DNA of 64,000 bases, taken from Paenibacillus radicibacter (lineage in GTDB: Bacteria; Bacillota; Bacilli; Paenibacillales; NBRC-103111). The notes under the pieces were generated by a model. That model worked only from the letters and a program-made list of their open reading frames with translations. It did not search any database and was not told where the DNA came from. The stretch spans positions 293,295 through 357,294 of the forward strand of contig NZ_JANQBC010000004.1 in the NCBI RefSeq assembly GCF_024721995.1, written 5' to 3'. Below are positions 18,339 through 26,989 of the stretch, piece by piece. Numbering within the stretch: position 1 is the first letter of the stretch; the number at the start of each line of letters is the position of its first letter. The position numbers and the translations under genes are program-made.

Positions 18339-18432
18339 CAAAACAAGAAATCGATACGGACTTCTCAAGCGAAAATAATAAGATACTTGAGACGGATCGA
18401 AAAAAAAAACCAATTTTAGGAGGATGTTTTCA

Positions 18433-18855
18433 ATGAAAAAAACAACAATTCTTTACTGGGTATTCACAGTGTTGCTAGTCGCTTTAATGGGTATGGGTGC
18501 CATTCCAGATATGCTCTCTGATCCTTCCGCAGTTGCACTGTTCGATCATCTCGGTTACCCTGCATACCTTCTTCCCTTTATCGGGTTTGCCAAGTTGCTA
18601 GGGGTTATCGCAATCCTTGTTCCTAAGTTTTCAAGAATTAAAGAATGGGCGTATGCAGGTTTCGTCTTCGATCTTACTGGTGCGATGTACTCCAATGTTA
18701 TGGTAGACGGCTTTGCAAGTGTGACCATGTTCCTTATCGGCTATGTCGTTATCGCAGGTTCTTACATCTACTCTCACAAAAGACAGAAAGCACGCCTTCT
18801 TCAAACAAACGGAGTACGTGAAACAAGCGGAAAGCGCACTTTGAGCTTGGGTTAA
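18433..18855 (+). CDS. DoxX-like small membrane protein
   Basis: 140 residues with four predicted membrane helices (about 7-25, 45-65, 72-92 and 97-115), matching the DoxX family in size and pattern, including PAYLLPFIGFAKLLG in the second helix. The molecular function of the family is poorly defined; members appear near redox or detoxification genes. I chose ATG 18433, because the earlier in-frame ATG 18424 abuts AGGAGG with no spacing, while 18433 is nine bases from it. The gene has its own promoter-operator and a strong terminator. Confidence 0.82.
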   Translation: MKKTTILYWVFTVLLVALMGMGAIPDMLSDPSAVALFDHLGYPAYLLPFIGFAKLLGVIAILVPKFSRIKEWAYAGFVFDLTGAMYSNVMVDGFASVTMFLIGYVVIAGSYIYSHKRQKARLLQTNGVRETSGKRTLSLG

Positions 18856-18877
18856 TCGTATCGTGATAAATAATAAA

Positions 18878-18932
18878 ACACCTTCAAGGATTACCATTTG
18901 ATAAAGTGGTAATCCTTAAAGGTGTTTTTTTC
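18878..18932 (+). terminator. Strong terminator after the DoxX gene
   Basis: AACACCTT-AAGGATTACCA pairs with TGGTAATCCTT-AAGGTGTT, about 19 pairs with one mismatch, followed by seven Ts. It also lies just 3' of the convergent HTH gene. Confidence 0.9.
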
Positions 18933-18940
18933 TAGATATA

Positions 18941-19987
18941 TTATGCCAATCGCCCTACATACATCATTTCATCCACTTCACGCTGATCGACAGCACCATC
19001 CATAATCTGCTGCACATCTTGCATCGTCTCTTGCAGCGTAACACTTACGCCAGCTTTACCTGTAGCAGGTTCTGCTACATAGAACGGCTGTGTGAAGTAC
19101 GCCTCAAGACGCTCACCGCGCAAGAAAGTTTGCACTTCAGAAGCAGGCAATCTCTCTTTACCTTGTGCTTGCACGAGGAAGCGTAATTCTTTGTACCGGC
19201 GAAGCAGCTTTTTCGCTTTTTGACGAATGAGCTGATGCTGAGCTTCCACATACGTTCCTTCAACAATTTCAGAAGTAGACTGAATCGGATTCACAGCCGG
19301 GAAATATCTTCGTGCCGCCATATCAGCGTCTAATTGCCACAGCGTTTCAAGCGGACCATATGGTAAATCTTCATCCACCGCTTCGCCTTGCAGATCCACA
19401 AGGAATGTGGTTAAGGAAGCAATGCCCGCATCATGCAGACGATCTTGCAGCTCGTAAATTTGATTGTTCAGCACATGGGAACGATCCGCAGCCAGGATAA
19501 CATCACAAGAATCGCCCAGCTTCTTCACTTCAGCAAACACTTCATCTACACTACTGCAACGAATGTTAGCTTCACCTGCCACATCTTCAATGCCTACATG
19601 CGTACCTTCCGGCTCTAGAAGTATCGCCCTAAACCCTTGCTTTTTCAACCGATTGAACAATTCAGCGAGTAACACCAATTGCCCCATCATCGGTCTGGCT
19701 ACCAGTCCAATATTGCCACCTTTAGCTAGTGGTGCAAACAAATCCAGCGATTTAATTCCGGTTTCGATCATTTCGAATCTCTCCCCTACTAGAATTAATT
19801 CGTCTAAGCTGCAATTCGCGAGTGATGCAAGTGATACCAGTGTTCGAACTTCTGCACGCCCTACAGGAATTTTTCCCGTACATAGATTGGAGACCGTTGC
19901 CGATCGGAGCCCTACCGCGCGTGCAGCACTTGTTAGATTTGGAACACGTTTACGAAGTAACGCCACGTTGAGTCGAATATCTTCCAA
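18941..19987 (-). CDS. Xre-like HTH fused to a degenerate F1-ATPase beta-subunit domain
   Basis: 348 residues. Residues about 1-65 form an Xre/LacI-like helix-turn-helix (LTSAARAVGLRSATVSNLCTG). From about residue 73 the chain aligns by eye with ATP synthase beta: ETGIKSLDLFAPLAKGGNIGL, FPAVNPIQSTSEIV, LLRRYKEL, FTQPFYVAEPATGKAG and MDG. The Walker A GGAGVGKT is replaced by ARPMMGQL, and the catalytic GERTREG segment is not recognisable, so ATP hydrolysis is unlikely. It is shorter than AtpD because the N-terminal barrel is replaced by the HTH. TTG 19987 is chosen: AAAGGAGG is nine bases upstream and abuts the earlier TTG 19996. It is probably a ligand-sensing or oligomeric regulator (inference). 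Confidence 0.85.
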   Translation of the reverse strand: MEDIRLNVALLRKRVPNLTSAARAVGLRSATVSNLCTGKIPVGRAEVRTLVSLASLANCSLDELILVGERFEMIETGIKSLDLFAPLAKGGNIGLVARPMMGQLVLLAELFNRLKKQGFRAILLEPEGTHVGIEDVAGEANIRCSSVDEVFAEVKKLGDSCDVILAADRSHVLNNQIYELQDRLHDAGIASLTTFLVDLQGEAVDEDLPYGPLETLWQLDADMAARRYFPAVNPIQSTSEIVEGTYVEAQHQLIRQKAKKLLRRYKELRFLVQAQGKERLPASEVQTFLRGERLEAYFTQPFYVAEPATGKAGVSVTLQETMQDVQQIMDGAVDQREVDEMMYVGRLA

Positions 19988-20002
19988 TATTTTCAACCTC
20001 CT

Positions 20003-20018
20003 TTACGTTACAGCGTAC
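20003..20018. promoter_or_regulatory. Operator copy 1 for the HTH/AtpD-like gene
   Basis: TTACGTTACAGCGTAC fits TTRCGYTAYAGCGTAM, an imperfect palindrome around TAYA. It ends 16 bases before the TTG start. Confidence 0.55.
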
Positions 20019-20068
20019 TTTATTTTACCTTAGAACGCAATAGGTATTTACGTTGAAAATAATATTTG

Positions 20069-20084
20069 TTGCGCTATAGCGTAA
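20069..20084. promoter_or_regulatory. Operator copy 2 for the HTH/AtpD-like gene
   Basis: TTGCGCTATAGCGTAA is a nearly perfect 16-bp palindrome matching copy 1 at 13 of 16 positions. The centres are 66 bp apart, about six helical turns, allowing co-operative binding on one DNA face. Both copies sit between the antiporter stop and the HTH start. Confidence 0.6.
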
Positions 20085-20110
20085 TTCAATTCACGTAATC
20101 GTCAATTTCC

Positions 20111-22111
20111 CTACCCATGCCCATTTTCCAACATCAAAATTTCTTCATAATTTACAACTTGAAGCATATCTAGCTTCGTAGCTGACGTTATCTGCTTATC
20201 GTCATCAAGCAATTGAATCTCATCACGCTTAATCTGAATGTTGCGCATCTGAATTTGCTTGACCTGTTGCATGAATTGCTCGTCATCTTTCCCGTACTCA
20301 TGCTCCTTTATGATCTTCGGGTAATGATGAATCACGAGCAGCGATTCCAATCGGTGTTCGGGTCTAGTCTGCTTCTTAATCGCAACAACCGCTGCCAGCT
20401 GCAACTGTTTCTCAATCGATTTATATTCTTCAACTAACCTCGTAACCCGTACTTCATTCGATGCCTTCATCTTGAGATAAACCTGATTCAACCTCCTGCG
20501 CATCAACATGAACTTGATTCTCCCCCAGAACCCGAACGATTGTCGCTCCTGCACTAACATGGGGTAGATCATCTTAAGCTCAGGTGATATGACGTCATCA
20601 CGGATAAGCTCCTCTAACTTCTCTTCTTGTGCTACCCGTCCAATCTGCTGAAACTCTCGAATGGCCGATTCCGATAGCTTAATTGAACCATGCTGTACAT
20701 CGCGTAATTGCTCCTCAAGCTGCCTAATGATAACGGCAGTCGCCCTCCGATTGTCTGGCTCTATCTCTGCGGTTAACTGCTGAATCACTTGATGAAGCAT
20801 TTGACTGCTTGCCTCTTTTCGAGACAAAAGTACAGAGTCTGTTATCCCTTCATCCGCCTTAACGCCAAGTATCGGAATGATAAAAGTCGCAACGAGTAAG
20901 CTAATGAGGATCACACTTGCCGCGATAAACAGAATCGTATTTCGAAGCGGAAAAGGAGCCCCGCTCGTTAGCAGATACGGGGTCGACAGCGCCGTTGCAA
21001 GTGTGATCGTTCCATGCACTCCACATACACTCGCGGCAAATGCATAGCTGATTCTTGTTGGCAAAGAGCTACTTCCATTCTTCTTACGACTCGGAGCTAT
21101 GAATTTTTCAAACAACAGATACACCCATCCAAAGCGTGCCACGAATAGCGCAATGAATATCGTAAACGCCAATAGCACTGCAGTCAGAATCGAGACCTCT
21201 CTACTTACTAGGAGTCCTTGAATCACATCAGGTAATAAGAAACCAAGGAGAACGAATACGAATCCATTGAGTACATAACTAAACACTGACCAGGTATTGG
21301 AGGTCGTAATCTGTAATTTCGTCGACGTCTGCTTTAAGCGATCCCGCTCCACCCCATGAATAATCCCTGCGATTACCACAGCGAGAATGCCGGATACATG
21401 CAGTTCCTCTGCAATAATATAGATCAAGAACGGAGTCATCAGCAGAATTACAACTAAGGAATGAACCTCTTCCAGTCCTCTCTTCCGTAAAAATAATCGG
21501 AAGTTCACAACCAGAATACCTAACACAATCCCTACCAATAAACCTCCAATGGACACGAACACAAAATTACGAGTTGCACCACCTAATGAGAACACACCTG
21601 TCATGACAACACCGAGTGCTACTTTAAAAGACACCAATCCCGCCGCATCATTGAGCAGTGACTCCCCTTCCAAAATCAACATCAGCCCTTCTGGAAACTT
21701 CTTGCCGCGTGTCATCGATTGAACGGCAACCGCATCCGTAGGCGACAACACGGCCGCAAGTGCAAATGCAGCTGCAAGCGGCATCGCCGGGAGTAGAAGA
21801 TGAATGAAGTAGCCAATCCCTACTACCGCGAAGATAACAAGCCCCAGAGCCATAAGTAAGATTGGCTTGCGATACTCCCACAAGTCTCTACGTGAAATAT
21901 TCTGAGCATCTCCGAACAGAATCGGCGCGATCAGACAAATCAGGAACACTTCAGGTTCGAACTGAAATACAACAGGGATCGGCACCCATGAGAGCACAGC
22001 ACCAAGTCCAATTAAATAAAGCGGTAACGGCACTTTCGGAAACAGAAGGTGCAACACCGTACCCAATACGATTAAGATCGAAAAGCTCAAGAATGCATAC
22101 ATCAATTCCAA
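20111..22111 (-). CDS. CPA1-family Na+/H+ antiporter (NhaK/YvgP-like)
   Basis: 666 residues. About 12 membrane helices fill the first 430 residues, with LSPTDAVAV and EGESLLNDAAGLVSF carrying the acidic ion-binding residues of the CPA1 family. A cytoplasmic tail of about 230 residues, rich in charge and helix, follows. It exchanges Na+ (or K+) for H+ across the cell membrane. Length and layout match NhaK of Bacillus (from memory). I choose TTG 22111, ten bases after AAAGAGG; the upstream ATG 22216 would place the terminator of the preceding gene inside the coding region. The HTH/AtpD-like regulator follows on the same strand 123 bp later. Confidence 0.88.
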   Translation of the reverse strand: MELMYAFLSFSILIVLGTVLHLLFPKVPLPLYLIGLGAVLSWVPIPVVFQFEPEVFLICLIAPILFGDAQNISRRDLWEYRKPILLMALGLVIFAVVGIGYFIHLLLPAMPLAAAFALAAVLSPTDAVAVQSMTRGKKFPEGLMLILEGESLLNDAAGLVSFKVALGVVMTGVFSLGGATRNFVFVSIGGLLVGIVLGILVVNFRLFLRKRGLEEVHSLVVILLMTPFLIYIIAEELHVSGILAVVIAGIIHGVERDRLKQTSTKLQITTSNTWSVFSYVLNGFVFVLLGFLLPDVIQGLLVSREVSILTAVLLAFTIFIALFVARFGWVYLLFEKFIAPSRKKNGSSSLPTRISYAFAASVCGVHGTITLATALSTPYLLTSGAPFPLRNTILFIAASVILISLLVATFIIPILGVKADEGITDSVLLSRKEASSQMLHQVIQQLTAEIEPDNRRATAVIIRQLEEQLRDVQHGSIKLSESAIREFQQIGRVAQEEKLEELIRDDVISPELKMIYPMLVQERQSFGFWGRIKFMLMRRRLNQVYLKMKASNEVRVTRLVEEYKSIEKQLQLAAVVAIKKQTRPEHRLESLLVIHHYPKIIKEHEYGKDDEQFMQQVKQIQMRNIQIKRDEIQLLDDDKQITSATKLDMLQVVNYEEILMLENGHG

Positions 22112-22176
22112 TGTCGGACAACCTCTTTCCTCTATTTTCATAAAAAGGATATTTGCAAGTAGGATGCCCATCTCAT

Positions 22177-22223
22177 AAAAAAACCGAGCACGCTCAGAAT
22201 CTAAATTCCAAGTCACTCGGTTT
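22177..22223 (-). terminator. Terminator of the SRPBCC gene
   Basis: On the minus strand AAACCGAG pairs with CTCGGTTT and is followed by a T-run (22177-22183). It begins 12 bases after the SRPBCC stop and helps set the antiporter start. Confidence 0.72.
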
Positions 22224-22235
22224 ATCCTTCTTACA

Positions 22236-22688
22236 CTATGAAAGATTACTCGTCATACGTAGATCTAATTGCTCCAATACAAACGGCCAAGCCTGTTCAT
22301 GCCCATCTCTAGATTCTTCGTCTGGGAAGCCTGCATGTGTAAGAATGATACGACTTCCACTACTACTAGGTTCAATCTCAACAGTAACCACTGTCTCTGC
22401 ACCCTTCGTTCCACCGGCTCCTGTCACCCAAGTCAGTTCAATTAGACGATCTTCCACGAGCCTTAAGAATCTTCCGTAATGCGGATGACGACTGCCATTA
22501 AACTCGGTCTCGAAGAAAAATGGTGTATTGACTATACCCTGCATCAGCACGCTATCCGGTGCGGCGAACCAACTACCTATCTGCTTAGTCCATGCTCGAT
22601 AAATCACCTCAGGTGAAGCCGCCATCTGGCGTTCTACCTGCAAATTATAGGGTTTTAATGACAAATCTGGCTTACGGATGATCTCCAT
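22236..22688 (-). CDS. SRPBCC/AHSA1-type START-fold protein
   Basis: 150 residues. VERQMAASPEVIYRAWT near the N-terminus and the WVTGAGGTKGAETVVTVEI beta strands are typical of the activator-of-Hsp90 (AHSA1) branch of the SRPBCC fold, with the final helix GHEQAWPFVLEQLD. These small proteins bind hydrophobic ligands; no substrate can be assigned. It is divergent from the DHFR-like gene at 22831 with only 142 bp between them, so both may respond to the operator in that gap. It has AGGAGGG before the ATG. Confidence 0.85.
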   Translation of the reverse strand: MEIIRKPDLSLKPYNLQVERQMAASPEVIYRAWTKQIGSWFAAPDSVLMQGIVNTPFFFETEFNGSRHPHYGRFLRLVEDRLIELTWVTGAGGTKGAETVVTVEIEPSSSGSRIILTHAGFPDEESRDGHEQAWPFVLEQLDLRMTSNLS

Positions 22689-22738
22689 AATTCGCCCTCC
22701 TTCTTATCCTACTTTTATTATAACAACCATCTTGTCCA

Positions 22739-22776
22739 AATATTCCTTTACAAGAATATTCTCCATATGGTATATT
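22739..22776 (+). promoter_or_regulatory. Promoter-operator of the DHFR-like gene, same design as at 18301
   Basis: AATATTC-N8-GAATATT (22739-22760) overlaps a -35 TTTACA (22747-22752), with an 18-bp spacer and -10 TATATT (22771-22776). The arrangement is base-for-base equivalent in spacing to the DoxX promoter. Confidence 0.72.
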
Positions 22777-22830
22777 CAATTCAAGAAGAAAACAACCAAA
22801 CAAAAAATGAAAATTAGAGGAGAATGACAA

Positions 22831-23370
22831 ATGAGAAAAGTAATCGTATCCGAGTTTATATCTGTAGATGGTGTTATCGAAAATCCAGGTTGGACGTTCC
22901 AATTCCACACAGAAGAACAAGATAAGTTCAAATTCGAAGAGTTGAAAAACTGCGATGCACTGTTGCTTGGTCGTGAGACTTATACAGGTTTTGCAGGCGC
23001 TTGGCCGAACATGACAGAAGAAGGCTTGTATGCAGAGTGGATGAACAACTACCCGAAATACGTAGTGTCCACAACTTTAGAGAACCCAGAGTGGAACAAC
23101 TCCACTGTCATCAAAGGTGACCTTACTGAAGAGATTAACAAGCTCAAAGCACAACCAGGCAAAGACATCGTAGTGTTCGGAAGTGCAACACTCGTCCAAT
23201 CTCTACTCAAGCTTGGTTTAGTCGATGAACTTCGCCTTATGGTCTATCCAATTATCAAAGGCACGGGCAAGCGCTTGTATGATGAGGCTGCTGATGACAA
23301 TCTACTTAAGCTTGTTAGCACAGAAACTTTCCCAACTGGTGTTGTGGTTCTTACTTACCACAAAGCATAA
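22831..23370 (+). CDS. DHFR-like (RibD C-terminal domain) family protein
   Basis: 179 residues of the RibD-C/dihydrofolate-reductase-like fold: VSEFISVDGVIENPGW at the start, CDALLLGRETYTGFAGAWP, and DIVVFGSATLVQSLLKLGLVDEL, the usual nucleotide-binding helix. Small stand-alone members are annotated as dihydrofolate-reductase-like NADPH oxidoreductases, but their substrates are mostly unknown. AGGAGAATGACAA precedes the ATG. It is likely co-regulated with DoxX (18433) through a common operator. A truncated paralogue lies at 38278. Confidence 0.87.
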   Translation: MRKVIVSEFISVDGVIENPGWTFQFHTEEQDKFKFEELKNCDALLLGRETYTGFAGAWPNMTEEGLYAEWMNNYPKYVVSTTLENPEWNNSTVIKGDLTEEINKLKAQPGKDIVVFGSATLVQSLLKLGLVDELRLMVYPIIKGTGKRLYDEAADDNLLKLVSTETFPTGVVVLTYHKA

Positions 23371-23397
23371 TTCCCTGATGCTATTTGATAATAAATA

Positions 23398-23443
23398 AAG
23401 GATTGCAACGCTGCCCATGAAACGGCTGGTTGCAGTCCTTTTT
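23398..23443. terminator. Bidirectional terminator
   Basis: AAGGATTGCAAC pairs with GTTGCAGTCCTT (one mismatch) and is flanked by T5. It separates the DHFR-like gene from the convergent DUF3888 gene. Confidence 0.8.
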
Positions 23444-23458
23444 ACACATCCAAGTCCA

Positions 23459-23896
23459 TTATTTAAAATACGATTGTAAATGAGGGGGAATAGACTCTTT
23501 ATCAGGACCCTTTAAGTGTGCATAATCAATAAGCTTTACATGTACAATCGGAGATATTTCAAATGTAAAACGATCTTTCCCTATTGTATTATGTGCCCCT
23601 ATTGAAGGAGTCACATCAATTGTAGTTAAGAAATCGAATCCGCGGAATCCGTTCACCCGCTTAACTTCTATCCACTGCACTTCATAAGGATAAAATATCG
23701 GCGGTACTTTCAATACACCTGAATATGTTTCGTTCAGTTTACTTTGAATATATGGAGCTAGAAAGAGTACTAACATATCTTGAACCTGCAATTCCCGAGA
23801 ATCGTGGTCAGGTAATGTTACTCTCGCATCCACAGATATTGGATTTGTGCAAATCAGACCAACTGCAAGCCAGACGAATAGCAGCTTAATTTTCAT
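23459..23896 (-). CDS. Secreted DUF3888-type protein
   Basis: 145 residues with a signal peptide (KIKLLFVWLAVGLICTNPISVDA). The mature part contains LQDM-like and LAPYIQSKLNETYSG segments and ends in VHVKLIDYAHLKG, the pattern of DUF3888 proteins of Bacillales. The function is unknown. I start at ATG 23896, preceded by GGGGAG eight bases upstream; the longer frame to 24052 has no ribosome site and a non-native leader. It is monocistronic. Confidence 0.72.
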   Translation of the reverse strand: MKIKLLFVWLAVGLICTNPISVDARVTLPDHDSRELQVQDMLVLFLAPYIQSKLNETYSGVLKVPPIFYPYEVQWIEVKRVNGFRGFDFLTTIDVTPSIGAHNTIGKDRFTFEISPIVHVKLIDYAHLKGPDKESIPPHLQSYFK

Positions 23897-24114
23897 TGAA
23901 TGCTCCCCTTTAGTATCCATCATAACGATAAGGTTTCCTAAAGGGAGGCTTTCATCCCTATTCATGCTGAAGCAGTAAACGGAATCATTGTCTCGAACTG
24001 GTATTCCTACACCTAAGTACATCCAAGCGCCACTTACTAACTGATTATCCACATATGCACCTTAGATATGCAAATAAAAAGCACACGAAGGTACTCTTCA
24101 TGTGCCCCTATTTT

Positions 24115-25254
24115 CTAAATCCCTACTGTATTTCCTTTTTCAAGTCTCACGATATGCTTCTCGCCTTCTTCCGCTAATTGACGGAATTGAGCAATGGTAT
24201 CACGCATCTTAGGAAGTGCTTGTTGTTTGTACGTACTAATCGATTCAAGAGCTGCGAACGAGTCTGCGAATGCTTGTTTGAGCGTATCCACGGAGATGCT
24301 CGCTTCAATCGCTTGCTTCTGGATCGCTACCCCTTGTTCATTTAACATTTTGGAAGTGTTAGATATGAATTGGTTGGTCGTTGCATTCAGTGCGTTGATA
24401 CGCTCAAGGACGATTTTCTGATTATACAAAGCACTCGCTACAGTAACCGCTACCCTTAGAGCCGAGATTGTGACGGTATTCGCCCGATCCACCCCTCGAA
24501 TCAGTTCATTGTTATTTCGAATAACGACCTCGAATGAAATGTACCCTTGCTGATTCACAGCCATCATCGCTTGCATATCCATCGCCCGTTGACGAAGTGG
24601 GAACAGAACCTCTTCTGTAATGAACCGAATCTTCTCCGCATCTTCATTCCGCGATTTCGCAACTGCTACTTGCGTTTCAATCGATTCATCCATAAAGTTA
24701 ACCAGCTGAATTTCTTTTTGCAATCGCTTGGTCAAGTCACGAAGGGCTTGCTGCTCGATCAGTAGCGTTGTATTGTCATCCTTCAAGGTTTGTTTACCGT
24801 CATTAAGCATTTTAATAATGTTGTTAATGACTGCATCTGCTCGTTCGAACTTCTGGAAATAGGCGCGAAGCGGATTAAATAGTTTGCCTAGAAAACCTTT
24901 TTTCATGAAATCAATCACACTCGGATCAAGATCCTTCAATTGCAGCTGCAACTCGCCAAGTCCCTTGGCAACTACACCGCCTTCATCACCGGATTTAGAT
25001 AAATTACCGACGGTTATTTGAAGCATTCGGTTCTTATCTGAAGATTGTTTCATGGTAGATACACCGAACACATCGACTGTCGATAGAACCTCTTTTCTTT
25101 TTTCAAGCGAATCCATATTCAGATCCATAATCGATTGTACGTTCTGATCAGCTTGTTCCTTGAGCTTAACGAGTTCTTCTGGGATGGGTTGAACTTGCTC
25201 CACAGCAACTGCCTTAATCTCTTCATCACTTGCTACATTCATTGAGAATGACAT
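24115..25254 (-). CDS. telA: TelA family toxic-anion resistance protein
   Basis: 379 residues of mostly helical, coiled-coil-prone sequence typical of TelA/KlaA/YaaN, with GKLFNPLRAYFQKFERADAVIN and IRNNNELIRGVDRANTVTISALRVAV as strong landmarks. The family is linked to tellurite and cell-wall stress and often accompanies von Willebrand A proteins; its biochemistry is unclear. It is the last gene of an xpaC - vWA - telA operon (36 bp after the vWA stop) with GAGGAG before the ATG. Cytoplasmic; no membrane segment. Confidence 0.9.
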   Translation of the reverse strand: MSFSMNVASDEEIKAVAVEQVQPIPEELVKLKEQADQNVQSIMDLNMDSLEKRKEVLSTVDVFGVSTMKQSSDKNRMLQITVGNLSKSGDEGGVVAKGLGELQLQLKDLDPSVIDFMKKGFLGKLFNPLRAYFQKFERADAVINNIIKMLNDGKQTLKDDNTTLLIEQQALRDLTKRLQKEIQLVNFMDESIETQVAVAKSRNEDAEKIRFITEEVLFPLRQRAMDMQAMMAVNQQGYISFEVVIRNNNELIRGVDRANTVTISALRVAVTVASALYNQKIVLERINALNATTNQFISNTSKMLNEQGVAIQKQAIEASISVDTLKQAFADSFAALESISTYKQQALPKMRDTIAQFRQLAEEGEKHIVRLEKGNTVGI

Positions 25255-25290
25255 CCATACACGCTCCTCGATTTCATTCGTAGGTAACCC

Positions 25291-26976
25291 TTACATTTGA
25301 ACATTGAATAAGTTACCGATCTTATAAACCACATCGTCTGTATCGGCATTGATACTGGCTGCCTCGTTGATACTCGAAATATTCTGGAGCGCCTTAATGT
25401 CTGCGTTGTAACCAATCGTGTAGATCGGTATTTTGAATGCACTGATCAAACTTCGAACTTCTTCTAGCGTACTTCCCTTATTGGTGTCTCCGTCACTTAA
25501 TACGAAAATAATCGGCTTTACATTAGGATCTGCGGCCATATAATCCTGAAGCATCTTAATGGAAACGACAATTGCATCGAACGTTGCCGTTCCGCCCCCA
25601 GATTGCAGACTATTCACCGTTCCTACAAATAAAGATTGCTGATTGGTATCATATTTCGCAATGGGCAGATTAATCGTCACGTTATCGGAGTACGAGATTA
25701 AACCAATATGGTTATCTTGACCGAGATATTTCTGTCCTTTTTGCAAAGACTCTTTCAACTTCTTAAGCGGCGCACCGTCCATACTACCTGAGATATCGGT
25801 TACGAATACCGCAGCAACAGGTTTGTTCACATTCTTCTTTTCTTTCCATACTTTCTGTGCAGATGCGAGTGTGTCTTCCTTAATTGTACCGAGTTCAGAT
25901 TTGTAGTCTTCAAGACCATTAAATCCTTTATCCTTAGCAGACTGTTGATACTTTGCCTGCGTTACAAATTCAGCGAACTTCTTAACAATCTCAAGCTTTT
26001 CTTTCGAAATATCACCTAACGCATAAAGCGGACTGTCGTGCCTTACACCGAATGGATTAAACACGTAGTCATTTTTCAAATCAGACGCATTAATAAAAGT
26101 TTGGTATTCCAATACGAAGCCATCAAGCTTTCCTGACTTTGCTGCGTCGCGCATCTGAATTGTCGTCGAAGCTGTAAACGGCACATTCGCTTGGAACTTC
26201 TCAAACCCTTGAACTGCTTTCTCGCCAAGAGGATTGGAACTATCGAACGTATTGAGTGCAGTTACCAGGAAGTTCAATCCCGTTGAACTTGCAAAAGGAT
26301 CTGTATAACCCATCGCAAACTCATTCTTGGATATTGCCTCTGTCACGGTCTTCACATTCACAGACCCATACTTGCTTACAAGTGCATCATTCTTTGCTTT
26401 GGATATAACAATACCAGGTACGTTTCCTACTAATCGTTTGTTTACTAATTGTGTTTTCACGCCACTAGCCTTGATCATCTCGCCCCAGAGCTCATTGGAA
26501 GGTGTGAAAGCATCCGGCACATATTTGCCAGATTTAATGTAGTCCGCTGCTGTTCCTGAAGCAATATTACGTACCTTGACCGAAGCAGGTTTTCCGTTTA
26601 CAGCAATCTGTGCTTTGTTAAATTCTTCAGCGACTTCGGTTAGCCAACCATCGACGCCTTTACCCGACTTTTCGGTTGAAGAGAATACTTCAATAAACTG
26701 ATCCGTTGTATTATTTACTGTAATAGGAAATTTCGAAATGTCTGGGAGGGATTCTGCGAGGTCGACTGGATTGAGGTCAATTTGTCCCTTAACAGGCTTA
26801 CCATTCGTGACTTTAATATCGGAGTACAATTTGTTCAGCTGCTTGGTTGAATCTTCAGTGCTTACTTGGTCTTTACTTTTCCCTAAATCTGAGGTGAGAT
26901 TTATCCCCACATACACGGCAATAAATACGACGACGATTATAAGTGCGGACAGAAAGAAGAACTTTTTTTTGTTCAT
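25291..26976 (-). CDS. Membrane-anchored substrate-binding/von Willebrand A fusion protein
   Basis: 561 residues. One N-terminal membrane anchor (about 6-26); a periplasmic-binding-protein-like region (about 90-360) with VDGWLTEVAEEFN and GYTDPFASSTGLNFL; then a VWA domain (about 385-560) with an intact metal site DISGSMD and SDGDTNKG. The family is usually annotated as an extracellular solute-binding VWA protein. The ligand and partner are unknown. It lies between xpaC and telA, 13 bp after xpaC, so the three products probably act together at the cell surface and membrane, perhaps in envelope stress (inference). Confidence 0.87.
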   Translation of the reverse strand: MNKKKFFFLSALIIVVVFIAVYVGINLTSDLGKSKDQVSTEDSTKQLNKLYSDIKVTNGKPVKGQIDLNPVDLAESLPDISKFPITVNNTTDQFIEVFSSTEKSGKGVDGWLTEVAEEFNKAQIAVNGKPASVKVRNIASGTAADYIKSGKYVPDAFTPSNELWGEMIKASGVKTQLVNKRLVGNVPGIVISKAKNDALVSKYGSVNVKTVTEAISKNEFAMGYTDPFASSTGLNFLVTALNTFDSSNPLGEKAVQGFEKFQANVPFTASTTIQMRDAAKSGKLDGFVLEYQTFINASDLKNDYVFNPFGVRHDSPLYALGDISKEKLEIVKKFAEFVTQAKYQQSAKDKGFNGLEDYKSELGTIKEDTLASAQKVWKEKKNVNKPVAAVFVTDISGSMDGAPLKKLKESLQKGQKYLGQDNHIGLISYSDNVTINLPIAKYDTNQQSLFVGTVNSLQSGGGTATFDAIVVSIKMLQDYMAADPNVKPIIFVLSDGDTNKGSTLEEVRSLISAFKIPIYTIGYNADIKALQNISSINEAASINADTDDVVYKIGNLFNVQM

Positions 26977-26989
26977 CGTTAATACCCCT

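Noticed and set aside
22111..22216. N-terminal extension of the antiporter to ATG 22216
   Set aside because: It would include the terminator of the preceding gene, and the TTG at 22111 has a proper ribosome site.
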